Below, piece after piece: positions 16,087 through 24,578 of a DNA stretch of 64,000 bases. Positions within the stretch are counted from its first letter, which is position 1; every line of letters starts with the position of its first letter. Source of the stretch: Catenuloplanes niger (GTDB taxonomy: Bacteria > Actinomycetota > Actinomycetes > Mycobacteriales > Micromonosporaceae); assembly GCF_031458255.1 (NCBI RefSeq), contig NZ_JAVDYC010000001.1:8480501-8544500 (forward strand), read 5' to 3'. The notes under the pieces were generated by a model that ran no database searches, had not been told where the DNA came from, and saw nothing but the letters and a program-made list of their open reading frames with translations. The translations under genes were made by a program, and so were the position numbers.

Positions 16087-17220
16087 ATGAACGCCGAGGT
16101 GGCGGCGGTGCGGGCGTGGACCGCGTCCGGTGGGGAGTTCCCCTACGCGGAGGTGCTCTGCGCGTACCGGCGATGGGGTAAGGCTCTGGTTCCGATCGAT
16201 CTGCTGGACGCGCTGTCCGAGGCCCGGCCGCACGCGACGGCCGGGCTCCGGACACTGCTGGACGTGTTGCTGGACAAGCGGGACGGCACCTACGACTACC
16301 GCTCCTACCTGGCGCTGCCGTTGCTGGCGCCGCACCTGGCCGACCGTGACCTGCTGACCGTGCTGCTGGTCGCCGACCTGATGCGCTTCGAACTGGCCGC
16401 GGCGGACGACCCGGCCGGCCCGCTGCCGGTGATGCCGCCGGACGACGGGCTGGTGGACAAGCGGCTGCGGCACGGACTGCGGGTGATCCGGCCGGTGCTG
16501 GACCGGCTCGGCTGGGCCGTGCCGGTGGCCGGGCCGGGCGTGCGGGTCGAGGCGCGCGCGGTGTGGGCGACCACGGAGTCGGCGCTCAGTGACGGCCAGC
16601 GGCTGATGCTGCGCTGCACCGTGCTGCCGGTCGACGTGGTGCACGACGAGTACCTGTTCATCCGGGTGCTGCAGACGTTCGAGGCCGCGTTCGCCGCGCT
16701 GGTCCGCGACCTGGAACGCGCGGCCGGCGCACTGACCGACGGCGCGGTCTGCGCGGCGGTCAACGCGTTGCGGCACGCGGCCGCGCTGCTGCGGGAGGTC
16801 AGTCCACTCTGGTCGGTGGTGGCCACGATGCGGGTGGACGCGTTCCGCCGGTTCCGGCAGTGGACCGAGGGCGCGAGCGCGATCCAGTCCCGGCACTACA
16901 AGCTGATGGAGAGCTTGGCGCGCCGGCCGGACGTGGCGCGCCTCGGCTCGGCCGCCTACGACCACGTGCCGGAGATCCGGGAGCTGGTGCTGACCGGGCT
17001 GCCGTCGGTCGACGCGGCCTACCGGACCGCGACGCTGCCGCCGGAGGGGCGCGCGGCGGCCGGTGCGGCGATGGCCGACTTCGCCGCGGCCGTGGACGTC
17101 TGGCGCCGCACCCACCATCGGCTGGCCGTGCGCATGCTGGGCGCGGCGACCGGCGGCACCGGATACACCGGCGGCGCGTCGTACCTGGCCGAGGCGCGGG
17201 AGATCCCGGTGTTCAGCTGA
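16087..17220 (+). CDS. Tryptophan 2,3-dioxygenase-like protein
   Basis: A 377-residue protein of the haem-dependent tryptophan dioxygenase superfamily. FRRFRQWTEGASAIQSRHYK fits the TDO block containing SFQS...YR, WRRTHHRLAVRMLG supplies the proximal-His region (one of H340/H341), and GGTGYTGGASYL matches the substrate-binding TGGSSYL loop. The classic kynurenine-pathway enzyme is about 280-300 residues; this one is longer and diverged in its first 100 residues, as are TDO homologues in natural-product clusters that oxidise modified tryptophans. No other kynurenine gene is adjacent. The 165-bp region upstream is AT-richer and probably holds the promoter. Confidence 0.75.
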   Translation: MNAEVAAVRAWTASGGEFPYAEVLCAYRRWGKALVPIDLLDALSEARPHATAGLRTLLDVLLDKRDGTYDYRSYLALPLLAPHLADRDLLTVLLVADLMRFELAAADDPAGPLPVMPPDDGLVDKRLRHGLRVIRPVLDRLGWAVPVAGPGVRVEARAVWATTESALSDGQRLMLRCTVLPVDVVHDEYLFIRVLQTFEAAFAALVRDLERAAGALTDGAVCAAVNALRHAAALLREVSPLWSVVATMRVDAFRRFRQWTEGASAIQSRHYKLMESLARRPDVARLGSAAYDHVPEIRELVLTGLPSVDAAYRTATLPPEGRAAAGAAMADFAAAVDVWRRTHHRLAVRMLGAATGGTGYTGGASYLAEAREIPVFS

Positions 17221-17236
17221 CCCGCGCCCGCGTGAC

Positions 17237-17278
17237 GTGACGGAGGCGTCCCGCACTCGTGCGGGACGCCTCCGTCAC
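17237..17278. terminator. Bidirectional terminator, 20-bp perfect stem
   Basis: The arms at 17237-17256 and 17259-17278 are perfectly complementary over 20 bp (GTGACGGAGGCGTCCCGCAC), with a two-base centre. It sits between convergent genes, 16 bases after one stop and 14 before the other, so it should end transcription from both sides. Confidence 0.8.
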
Positions 17279-17292
17279 GGCGGTGTCGGTGG

Positions 17293-18570
17293 TCAGCGGA
17301 TCCGGTAGCGGGTCGCGGCGAAGTCGGTGAGCGTGTCGCCGGGTGGGATTGCGGTGCCGGCCGCGTAGAGGCGGCCGTCCCGGCCCCAGGCGAGCGCGGC
17401 CAGCTGGTCCGGCTCGCCGGGCAGGTCGGTGGTGAGCACGCCGCCGGTGCCGAAGCCGGTCCGGAGCGCGCCGTACCGGTCGTAGCGGACGAGCTTCCAG
17501 TCCGAGGTGCCGACCAACAGGTCGGTGCCGGCCGTCACCAGCGCGACCGCGCCGGACCCGGTGCCGGCCGTGCCGGTCACCCAGCCGTCGCCGTCGAACG
17601 ACGGATCGGCCGTGCCGTCCCACTGGAACCGGGCCAGCAGCAGGGCCTGCTGCGCGCCCATCGACTCGCGGTCGATCGCGGCCGTGACCACGTCGGCCTG
17701 CACGACCAGCGCGGTGATCTCCTCCCGGTCGTCGCCGGTGACCGGCGTCGTCACCACGCCGTCGCCGTCGAACGACGTGTCCGGCGTGCCGTCCTCGAGG
17801 TAGGCCAGCAGCGCGATGTCGAACCCGCCGGCGTCCGAGGTGGTGTAGCCGCCGACGTAGAACCGGCCGCCCGGTGCGAGCGCGACCGTGTTCGCGTGCT
17901 CGTTGCCGTTGACCGACGTGGTCACGGTCCCGTCGCCGCCGAACGTGGTGTCCGGCGCGCCGTCCGCGGTGTAGCGGGCCAGCGCGATCGAGCTGCCGTC
18001 GTTGTCGACCGTGGTGAAGCCGGCGACCAGGATGCGCCCGTCCCGCGTGATCGCCGCGGACGTGGCCTCGTCGTGGCCGAGGACGTTCGTGGTCACGAAG
18101 CCGTCGCCGCCGCCGAACGTGGTGTCCAGCGCGCCGTCCGCCGTGTAGCGGGCCACCCCGAAGTTCGCGTCACCGGTCGCGTCGACGGTCGTGCCGGCCA
18201 CCACGATCTTCCCGCCCGGCTGGGCGATCGCGGCGGTCGCCTGGTCCTCGCTGCCGGACAGGTCCGTGACGACCCGGCCGCCGGTGCCGAACGTCGGGTC
18301 GAGCGTGCCGTCCGGGCTGTACTTGACCAGCCCGAAGTCGCCGGGCCCGAAGTCCGCCGAGCCGGCCCGCCCGGCCACCACCGCACTGCCGCCGGTGACC
18401 GGGACCACGGCGTCACCGAAGTCGAACGCGGCCGCGAAGTCCGTGGGCGCGGCGGCGAACGTCGGGTCGAGCGCGCCCGAGGGGGCCGCGGCGTGCGCGG
18501 GCCCCGGCAGCGCGGTGACGAGCGCGGCGACGACGGCGCCGGCCGCGAGCGCTGTCCAGCGTCGTGACAT
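17293..18570 (-). CDS. Secreted delta-60 repeat (beta-propeller-like) protein
   Basis: A 425-residue exported protein. The signal peptide MSRRWTALAAGAVVAALVTA ends near PAHAAAPSG. The rest is a chain of about 50-60-residue repeats of the form GALDPTFGTGGRVVT...G.D.A.A...PGGKIVVAG, the delta-60 repeat predicted to form propeller-like beta structures. At least six copies are visible. Enzymatic residues are not apparent; a binding or structural role outside the cell is likely. It lies downstream of, and on the same strand as, a secreted glycosidase, with 154 bp between. Confidence 0.82.
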   Translation of the reverse strand: MSRRWTALAAGAVVAALVTALPGPAHAAAPSGALDPTFAAAPTDFAAAFDFGDAVVPVTGGSAVVAGRAGSADFGPGDFGLVKYSPDGTLDPTFGTGGRVVTDLSGSEDQATAAIAQPGGKIVVAGTTVDATGDANFGVARYTADGALDTTFGGGDGFVTTNVLGHDEATSAAITRDGRILVAGFTTVDNDGSSIALARYTADGAPDTTFGGDGTVTTSVNGNEHANTVALAPGGRFYVGGYTTSDAGGFDIALLAYLEDGTPDTSFDGDGVVTTPVTGDDREEITALVVQADVVTAAIDRESMGAQQALLLARFQWDGTADPSFDGDGWVTGTAGTGSGAVALVTAGTDLLVGTSDWKLVRYDRYGALRTGFGTGGVLTTDLPGEPDQLAALAWGRDGRLYAAGTAIPPGDTLTDFAATRYRIR

Positions 18571-18724
18571 GTGAACTCCCTTCGGTGCCGCCGGGGCCCC
18601 CGCCCCGGCGGTCGAACGAGCACATCATGGCAACCATGAATGTCCACTCGGAACACACTGTGGACGTTCCGACACTTGGGGAACACGGTCGGTGACGGCG
18701 GTGAACGCGCGACGGCGGCGCGGG

Positions 18725-21712
18725 TCAGCGGTGTCGGACGGTGAGCCGGTCCAGCGCGATCGTGCCGCCGTCCAGCCGCAGCCCGGCCGCGGCCGACCAG
18801 GAGGTCAGCGTGGCCGCGTCGACCGCGGCGCCGGCCGGTGCGTCGTGGATCCGGGTCCAGCGCCCGTCGTGCTCCAGCCAGGTGCTCAGCCGCCCCCAGC
18901 GGACCAGGACCGCGAGGCGGTCGCCGGGCCGCCAGGTCACGGCCGCGCAGCAACCGCCGGTCGCCTCCGGCCGGTCGCGCCCGCCGGTCCGCACGTCCGC
19001 GCCGGAGCTGCGGTGCCGGTGGTTGTACCAGGCCAGCGCGAAGTCACCGGACCCGCCGGACAGGCCCAGGAAGAGGCTGTCCTCCGGCTCGGAGCCGGCG
19101 AACGCGCGCGGCTCCACGACGACCGCGGTGCCGTCGGCCGAGCCGGTGACCGGCGCGGCGAGCACCGCGAACGCGCGCGTGCTCGCGGTCGCGGTCAGCG
19201 CGCCGTCCACGACCGCGAGCGCGGGGGAGGGCTCCGCGACCGGATGGTCGATCCGGTAGGCGGCCAGCCGGTCGGTGCCGAAGTCGTCGTCCCACGCGGT
19301 GACCGGGTAGTCGGCCGGGTCGAACTCGTACACCGTGGTGGTGAGCGCGGAGCTGACCCCGGCGCCGGTGCCGGCCAGCACGCGCAGCGGCAGCCCGGCC
19401 GGGTCCGCGCCGGCCGGCACCCGTACCCGCCAGGTGGTCTCGACTGTCTGCCCGGCCCGCAGCGGGCGTGCGCGATCGCTGTTCCCGGTGACGGTCCAGC
19501 CGCGCGGTGCCGTCAGGCTGATCCGTGCCCGCGGGACGGACGCGGACGCGGTGACCCGGGCGCGCACGTCGACCTCCTCGCCGGCGTCCACGGCGAGCGT
19601 CTCCGGGAGCGTGACCGTCAGGCTCGGGTCGGGTACGCGCCAGAGCTGGACCGCGGTGACGCCGAAGACGCCGGGCGCGGCGACGCGCAGCCGGTCGGTG
19701 GTCAGCGGCGGATCGACGCGCACCCGGTTCACGTCCCGGCCCACCGGCTGCGCCGGGGACCTGACCTGCCCGGGCACGTCCTGCCAGGTGCCGTCCGCAG
19801 CCTGGTACCGCAGCGTGAACGACGGGGGAGTGCGCACGCCCCCGCCGTCGTCGTAGAACACGATCCGCACGTCCGACACCACGGTCGCGGCGCCGAGATC
19901 GATCTCCAAATGGTCGGCCGGGTGCGGGGTGCCGTAGTTGGTCCAGCGGGTGGCCGGCACGTCGAGGTGGAAGTCCTGGCCGTCGATCGCGTCCACCGGC
20001 TTGTCCCCCCGCCAGGTGTGCGAGGCGCGCGCGGCCGGATAACCGGTCTCCCGCGGGTTCGCGGCGTCGTCCACCGGCTCCGGCAGCGGCGGCACCACCG
20101 GCGCGCCGACCGGGACGGTGACGTCGCCGGGCGTGGCGCGGTGCAGCACCTGGCGGCCGTCGACGAAGACCCGGAACCCCGCGCCCCGGCCGTACGCGGT
20201 GCCGTCCGCGTCCCAGCGCACGGACAGGTCGTGGCCGTGGTAGCTCAGGTTCTCCACCGCGAAGTGACGGTAGTCGTTGAGCGGCGCGATCCGGACCGTG
20301 TCGCCGGACTGCGGCCGGATGCCGAGCAGGCCGGACAGCACCAGGTCGGTGAAGGTGGAGTGGTTGTAGTCCTCGCTGTGCCCGGCGCCGTCGTAGAGCC
20401 ACCGGTCCTCGTCCGGGTGGTGCGCCTCCGCGACGTACGGCCGGCCGGCCTTGCGCTGCGTCAGCGCGTACCTGCGCAGCAGGTCCTGGTAGTCGGCCCG
20501 GTCGACGTGGGGCTGTGCCGGGTAGTCGAGCAGCTGGTTCGCGAGCGCGGTCAGCGTCTGGCTGGTGGCGAACGGCCAGCTCGGCCCGTTCCACCGGCAG
20601 CAGCCGTCCGGTGCCTCGTGCATGAACCACGGGCTGCGGCGCTCCGCGGTGGCCGGCCCGAACGGTGCGGCGAAACCCCGCGGGTCGGTCAGTTGCGCCC
20701 ACGCCACCGCGTTCTCCGCCGGGGGCAGGTGGAAGTACCAGGGGACGTAGCCCATCAGCTCGCGGTCCGCGATCGGCGTGGTCGCGTCGCGCTGCACGTG
20801 CTTGTAGAAGTCGCCGTCCCAGAGCTGCGTGAGCCGCTCGCGGAGCGCGTCGGCCTCGCGGTCGAATCGCTGCGCGGCCGCGGCGTCGCCGGCGCGGCGG
20901 GACAGTTCCGCGAGCGCGCGGGCGTCGCCGTACTGGTAGGCGTTGAGCGTCGGCCGGAAGCCGTCGCCGCCGTGGTACGGGTCCTCGGTCTGGTACGAGC
21001 CGGCCGTGTACTCCATCGCGTCCCACACCGGCGTCTGCCAGTAGAGGCCGCGCGACGGGTCGAGATGGCTCGCCTTCCACGTCTCGTACTGCCGGGTCAG
21101 CCGCGGCAACCGGTCGAGCAGGAACCGCCAGTCACCGGTGACCTCGGCCCGTGCCACCGCCGCGTCCACGGCCCAGAACGAGTACTGGTGGGCCCAGTCC
21201 GTGGTGTCCGTGTTGAGCGCCTCGGTGGCCGGCTTCGGGCCGGCGCCGGAGCCGGACAGCCAGTAGTCCAGGTAGTCGTCGAGGTAGCGGCGGTCGCGCA
21301 GCCAGCGGCCCTCGTAGAGGTGGTGCCCGGCGGCCGCGTTGATGCCGCCGAACGGTGCGGAGTAGCCGACCGGGCCGAGGAACTCCGTGACGATCCAGCC
21401 GTCGCGCGGCCCGGTGTACTTCAGCGCCTCCTTGAACGTGCGCCACCGGTAGTAGTAGGTGTCCTCGATCTCGGCGTCCGGCAGGTCCACGAACGGGATG
21501 TTCGCCTCGTACCACCCGGGCTCGGGCACGTCACCGAGCAGCGCGCGGCGGTCGAGGATCGCGGCCGGCCCGACCGTCTCCGGCGCGGTGGCCGGTGCGG
21601 CGCCAACCGCGGGTGCGGTGCCGGCCGTCGGCGCGGCCGGTGCGGTGCCGAGTATCGCGACGAGCGCCACCGTGCCGATCCGCATCGCATCGAACATGAT
21701 GCATTCAACCAC
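18725..21712 (-). CDS. Secreted (alpha/alpha)6 glycoside hydrolase, MGH1-like, with carbohydrate-binding domains
   Basis: A protein of about 990 residues. A signal peptide (MRIGTVALVAILGTAPAA) is followed by an (alpha/alpha)6-barrel catalytic region (about 60-480) with barrel motifs such as GRWLRDRRYLDDY, DTTDWAHQYSFW, LYWQTPVWDAMEY, GGDGFRPTLNAYQYGDARAL and WNGPSWPFATSQT, like mannosylglycerate-hydrolase/GH63-type enzymes. After it come an F5/8-type discoidin domain (about 560-680), an NPCBM-associated/NEW3-like Ig domain (about 700-790) and a C-terminal jelly-roll region. It probably hydrolyses an extracellular glycan or glycoside; the bond is not predictable. The start is uncertain: GTG here, or ATG 5 or 9 codons later; none has a strong ribosome site. 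Confidence 0.82.
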   Translation of the reverse strand: MVECIMFDAMRIGTVALVAILGTAPAAPTAGTAPAVGAAPATAPETVGPAAILDRRALLGDVPEPGWYEANIPFVDLPDAEIEDTYYYRWRTFKEALKYTGPRDGWIVTEFLGPVGYSAPFGGINAAAGHHLYEGRWLRDRRYLDDYLDYWLSGSGAGPKPATEALNTDTTDWAHQYSFWAVDAAVARAEVTGDWRFLLDRLPRLTRQYETWKASHLDPSRGLYWQTPVWDAMEYTAGSYQTEDPYHGGDGFRPTLNAYQYGDARALAELSRRAGDAAAAQRFDREADALRERLTQLWDGDFYKHVQRDATTPIADRELMGYVPWYFHLPPAENAVAWAQLTDPRGFAAPFGPATAERRSPWFMHEAPDGCCRWNGPSWPFATSQTLTALANQLLDYPAQPHVDRADYQDLLRRYALTQRKAGRPYVAEAHHPDEDRWLYDGAGHSEDYNHSTFTDLVLSGLLGIRPQSGDTVRIAPLNDYRHFAVENLSYHGHDLSVRWDADGTAYGRGAGFRVFVDGRQVLHRATPGDVTVPVGAPVVPPLPEPVDDAANPRETGYPAARASHTWRGDKPVDAIDGQDFHLDVPATRWTNYGTPHPADHLEIDLGAATVVSDVRIVFYDDGGGVRTPPSFTLRYQAADGTWQDVPGQVRSPAQPVGRDVNRVRVDPPLTTDRLRVAAPGVFGVTAVQLWRVPDPSLTVTLPETLAVDAGEEVDVRARVTASASVPRARISLTAPRGWTVTGNSDRARPLRAGQTVETTWRVRVPAGADPAGLPLRVLAGTGAGVSSALTTTVYEFDPADYPVTAWDDDFGTDRLAAYRIDHPVAEPSPALAVVDGALTATASTRAFAVLAAPVTGSADGTAVVVEPRAFAGSEPEDSLFLGLSGGSGDFALAWYNHRHRSSGADVRTGGRDRPEATGGCCAAVTWRPGDRLAVLVRWGRLSTWLEHDGRWTRIHDAPAGAAVDAATLTSWSAAAGLRLDGGTIALDRLTVRHR

Positions 21713-21832
21713 GGTCGATCATTTCGTGCATGTTACGCAGGGCACAGCTTCGCGGGTCGCCCGAATCGGCGGAATCCGGCTCGGCACAATGGTTCTGGTG
21801 AGTCGCCCGTCACTCTGGGCTGAAAGTCTCTA

Positions 21833-21850
21833 AACCCTATCGGGCAAGTA
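21833..21850 (+). promoter_or_regulatory. Conserved 18-bp element upstream of metNIQ
   Basis: AACCCTATCGGGCAAGTA differs at only two positions from an element upstream of the organosulfur operon (40456-40473). A -10-like TATTGT follows at 21854-21859. It lies 48 bases before the metN start codon. Its likely role is binding a sulfur-responsive regulator. Confidence 0.55.
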
Positions 21851-21897
21851 GTGTATTGTGGCGAACGCCCATCACCCCTTACCTCAGGACTCCTCTA

Positions 21898-22905
21898 GTG
21901 ATCAGCATCAGGGACCTGCACAAGGTCTACCGCGGGCGCGGCCGGGCCGTGACCGCGCTCGACGGCGTCTCGCTGGACGTCGCCGAGGGCGAGATCTACG
22001 GCGTGCTCGGGCGCAGCGGGGCCGGAAAGAGCACGCTGCTGCGCAGCGTGAACCTGCTGGAGCGCCCCGACTCCGGCACCGTCACCGTTGGCGGGGTCGA
22101 GCTGACCGCGCTGCCGGAGCGGCGGTTGCGCCGGGAACGGCAGCGCATCGGCATGATCCACCAGCACTTCGCGCTGCTCAGCTCGCGGACCGTGGCCGGG
22201 AACGTGGCGTTCCCGCTCGAGGTGACCGGCGTGCCGCGGGCGGCCCGGGCCGCACGGGTGGCGGAACTGCTGGAGCTCGTCGGGCTGGAGGGTCGCGCGG
22301 GCGCGTATCCGGCGCAGCTGTCCGGCGGGCAGAAGCAGCGGGTCGGCATCGCGCGGGCGCTGGCCGGCGACCCCAAGGTGCTGCTTTCCGACGAGGCCAC
22401 CTCGGCGCTCGACCCGGAGACCACGCACTCGATCCTGGGGCTGCTGGCCGACCTGAACAAGCGGCTCGGCCTGACCATCCTGCTGATCACGCACGAGATG
22501 GACGTGGTGAAGCGGATCTGCCACTCCGCCGCGATCATGCGTGACGGACGGTTCACCGAGTCCGGGCGGATCGCGGAGGTCCTGGCCCGGCCCGGCTCGG
22601 AGCTCGCGGCGGAACTGCTGCGCCTCGGACCGGTGCCGGACCTGCCGGGACAGACCGTGGTCGACGTGACGGTCAGCGGCGACCACGCGGACCGGCCGCT
22701 GATCGCGGAACTGGCCCGGCGCTTCGAGGTGGACGTGCGCATCCTCGGCGGCACGGTCGAGGACCTGGCCGCGACCCGCGCGGGGCGGCTGCGCCTGGCG
22801 CTGCCCGGCTCCGCCGACGACAACCGCGCCGCTCTGACCTGGCTGCGCGAGACCGGCGTCCCGACCGAGGTGGCCGGCGCTGACAAGACGGGAGTCGTGG
22901 CGTGA
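21898..22905 (+). CDS. metN: Methionine ABC importer, ATP-binding protein
   Basis: A 335-residue ATPase of the methionine uptake transporter family. Walker A is GRSGAGKST, the signature is LSGGQKQRVGIARAL and Walker B is VLLSDEATSALDPETT. The C-terminal 75 residues (VVDVTVSGDHADRPLIAELARRF...) form the NIL domain that binds methionine and causes trans-inhibition of transport. The GTG at MISIRDLHK was chosen because the ABC domain starts there; an upstream GTG would add 14 atypical residues. It overlaps metI by four bases. Confidence 0.93.
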   Translation: MISIRDLHKVYRGRGRAVTALDGVSLDVAEGEIYGVLGRSGAGKSTLLRSVNLLERPDSGTVTVGGVELTALPERRLRRERQRIGMIHQHFALLSSRTVAGNVAFPLEVTGVPRAARAARVAELLELVGLEGRAGAYPAQLSGGQKQRVGIARALAGDPKVLLSDEATSALDPETTHSILGLLADLNKRLGLTILLITHEMDVVKRICHSAAIMRDGRFTESGRIAEVLARPGSELAAELLRLGPVPDLPGQTVVDVTVSGDHADRPLIAELARRFEVDVRILGGTVEDLAATRAGRLRLALPGSADDNRAALTWLRETGVPTEVAGADKTGVVA

Positions 22906-23558
22906 CCTGGGAGGACATCTGGCCGCTGCTCGGTGAGGGGCTGTGGGAGACCGCCTACATGGTGGGTGTCTCCACGGCGATCACCGCGCTCGGCGGGCTG
23001 CTGATCGGTGTGCTGCTGGTGCTGACCGAGCGCGGCGGGCTGCTGTCCGCGCCGCCGGTCAACCTGGTGCTCGGCCTGATCGTCAACGTCGGCCGGTCGC
23101 TGCCGTTCATCATCCTGCTGGTCGCGGTCATCCCGTTCACCCGCGCGGTGGTCGGCACCACGATCGGCACGGACGCCGCGATCGTGCCGCTGACCATCGG
23201 CGCGATCCCGTTCTTCGCCCGGATCGTGGAGACCGCGATCCGCGAGGTGCCGCGCGATCTCGTCAACGCCGCGATCGCGGCCGGCGCGTCCCGGTGGCAG
23301 GTCGTCCACAAGGTCCTGCTGCGCGAGGCGCGGCCCGGCCTGGCGGCCGGACTGACCATCACGATCATCGCGCTGGTCGGTTACTCCGCCATGGCCGGGA
23401 CCGTGGGCGGCGGCGGACTCGGAGACCTGGCCATCCGGTACGGATACCAGCGCTTCGAGACCGAGATGATGATCGCGACCGTGGTGGTGCTGGTGCTGTT
23501 CGTCCAGGCCGTGCAGAGCCTCGGCGACCTGCTGGTGCGCCGCCTCTCCCACCGGTAG
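22902..23558 (+). CDS. metI: Methionine ABC importer, permease
   Basis: A 218-residue permease with five predicted helices. The ATPase-coupling (EAA) loop is AAIAAGASRWQVVHKVLLREARPGL cut here by the family consensus A..AGAS..q....vllpea. VGYSAMAGTVGGGGLGDLAI is the characteristic MetI motif. It forms the MetNI complex with the preceding ATPase. The GTG overlaps the metN stop (GTGGCGTGA), pointing to coupled translation. Confidence 0.93.
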   Translation: MTWEDIWPLLGEGLWETAYMVGVSTAITALGGLLIGVLLVLTERGGLLSAPPVNLVLGLIVNVGRSLPFIILLVAVIPFTRAVVGTTIGTDAAIVPLTIGAIPFFARIVETAIREVPRDLVNAAIAAGASRWQVVHKVLLREARPGLAAGLTITIIALVGYSAMAGTVGGGGLGDLAIRYGYQRFETEMMIATVVVLVLFVQAVQSLGDLLVRRLSHR

Positions 23559-23575
23559 CCCGTCTCCCGGACCGC

Positions 23576-23630
23576 CGTCCCTCCCGCGCGTGCGGCGGGC
23601 GACGAACGCGCGGAGGGACGCGCCGCCGTC
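23576..23630 (+). other. Hairpin between metI and metQ
   Basis: CGTCCCTCCCGCGCG pairs with CGCGCGGAGGGACG (14 bp with one bulged C) across a 26-base loop. Lying inside the operon, it may cause partial termination or protect the upstream RNA, so that metQ and metNI are expressed at different levels. Confidence 0.5.
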
Positions 23631-23712
23631 GGCTCACCGCGGAGCCTGCCCCACGCCGCCATCCCCGGGCGGTTTCATCCAGAGATATCCGTACAACGGA
23701 AGGCAGTTTGTC

Positions 23713-24528
23713 ATGCGTCGGACCCTGGTCGCGCTCACCGCGGCCGCCTCGCTCCTGATCGGCGTGGCCGCCTGCGGCAACGACTCCGGCTCGGAGAGCG
23801 GCAGCGACACGCTCACGATCGGCGTCAGCCCCGTCCCGCACGGCGAGATCCTCAAGTACGTCAGCGACGAGCTGGCCGCGGCCGAGGGCCTGAAGATCGA
23901 GATCGTCGAGTTCAACGACTACGTCCAGCCGAACACCGCGCTCCAGGACGAGCAGCTGGACGCGAACTACTTCCAGCACGTCCCGTACCTGGAGGAGGAG
24001 GTCGCGTCCAAGGGCTACCGGTTCACGCCGCTCACGCCGGTGCACATCGAGCCGCTCGGCGTCTACTCCAAGACGGTCAAGGCGCTCACCGAGGTCCCGG
24101 ACGGCGCCGTGGTCGCGATCCCGAACGACCCGTCCAACTCCGGCCGCGCGCTCAACCTGCTCGCCACCAACGGCCTGATCACGCTCAAGGACGGCGTGGG
24201 CGTCAAGGCCACCGAGGCGGACATCACCGGCAACCCGAAGAACCTCAGGTTCGAGGCGCTGGAGGCCGCCCAGCTGCCGCGCAGCCTCGAGGACACCGCG
24301 ATCTCCGTGATCAACGGCAACTACGCGCTCGAGACCGGCCTGTCCCCGGCCACCGACGCGCTCGCGCTGGAGACCGGCGAGAACAACCCGTACGCCAACC
24401 TGGTCGTGGTCCGCACCGGCGACGAGACCGACGAGCGCATCGTCAAGCTGGAGAAGCTCCTGCACTCCCCGCAGGTCAAGGACTTCATCACGCAGAAGTA
24501 CAAGGGCGCGGTCGTGGCCGCGTTCTGA
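23713..24528 (+). CDS. metQ: Methionine-binding lipoprotein of the ABC importer
   Basis: A 271-residue NlpA/MetQ-family lipoprotein. The lipobox is in LLIGVAACGNDSG, so Cys24 or so becomes the lipidated N-terminus. TIGVSPVPHGEILKYV, FNDYVQPNTALQDEQLDANYFQH and VAIPNDPSNSGRALNLL are hallmark MetQ motifs, the last contributing to the ligand pocket. GGAAGGCAG precedes the ATG. It delivers methionine (or another sulfur amino acid derivative) to MetNI, and the element at 21833 suggests control by sulfur status. Confidence 0.93.
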   Translation: MRRTLVALTAAASLLIGVAACGNDSGSESGSDTLTIGVSPVPHGEILKYVSDELAAAEGLKIEIVEFNDYVQPNTALQDEQLDANYFQHVPYLEEEVASKGYRFTPLTPVHIEPLGVYSKTVKALTEVPDGAVVAIPNDPSNSGRALNLLATNGLITLKDGVGVKATEADITGNPKNLRFEALEAAQLPRSLEDTAISVINGNYALETGLSPATDALALETGENNPYANLVVVRTGDETDERIVKLEKLLHSPQVKDFITQKYKGAVVAAF

Positions 24529-24530
24529 CG

Positions 24531-24545
24531 GCCCCCGGCGGGGGC
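24531..24545. terminator. Short GC hairpin between convergent genes
   Basis: GCCCCC-ggc-GGGGGC begins two bases after the metQ stop and faces the serine hydrolase gene. The stem is only 6 bp, so it is a weak terminator candidate. Confidence 0.35.
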
Positions 24546-24578
24546 GGGCCCGGCACGGCCCACCTCCGCCGGCACCGG

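Noticed and set aside
18692-21823. A rightward frame of about 1040 codons across the glycosidase gene
   Set aside because: Composition is Arg/Gly/Val/Ala shadow type, with no domain, and it lies antisense to a glycosidase with clear motifs.
21789-21833. MVLVSRPSLWAESL as a second sulfur leader peptide before metN
   Set aside because: It lies upstream of the shared promoter element, lacks cysteine and lacks the R-x-H-x-D pattern of such leaders.
21720-21897. SAM-type riboswitch before metNIQ
   Set aside because: No recognisable S-box or SAM-II core could be seen, and the distance from the likely -10 to the start codon is too short.
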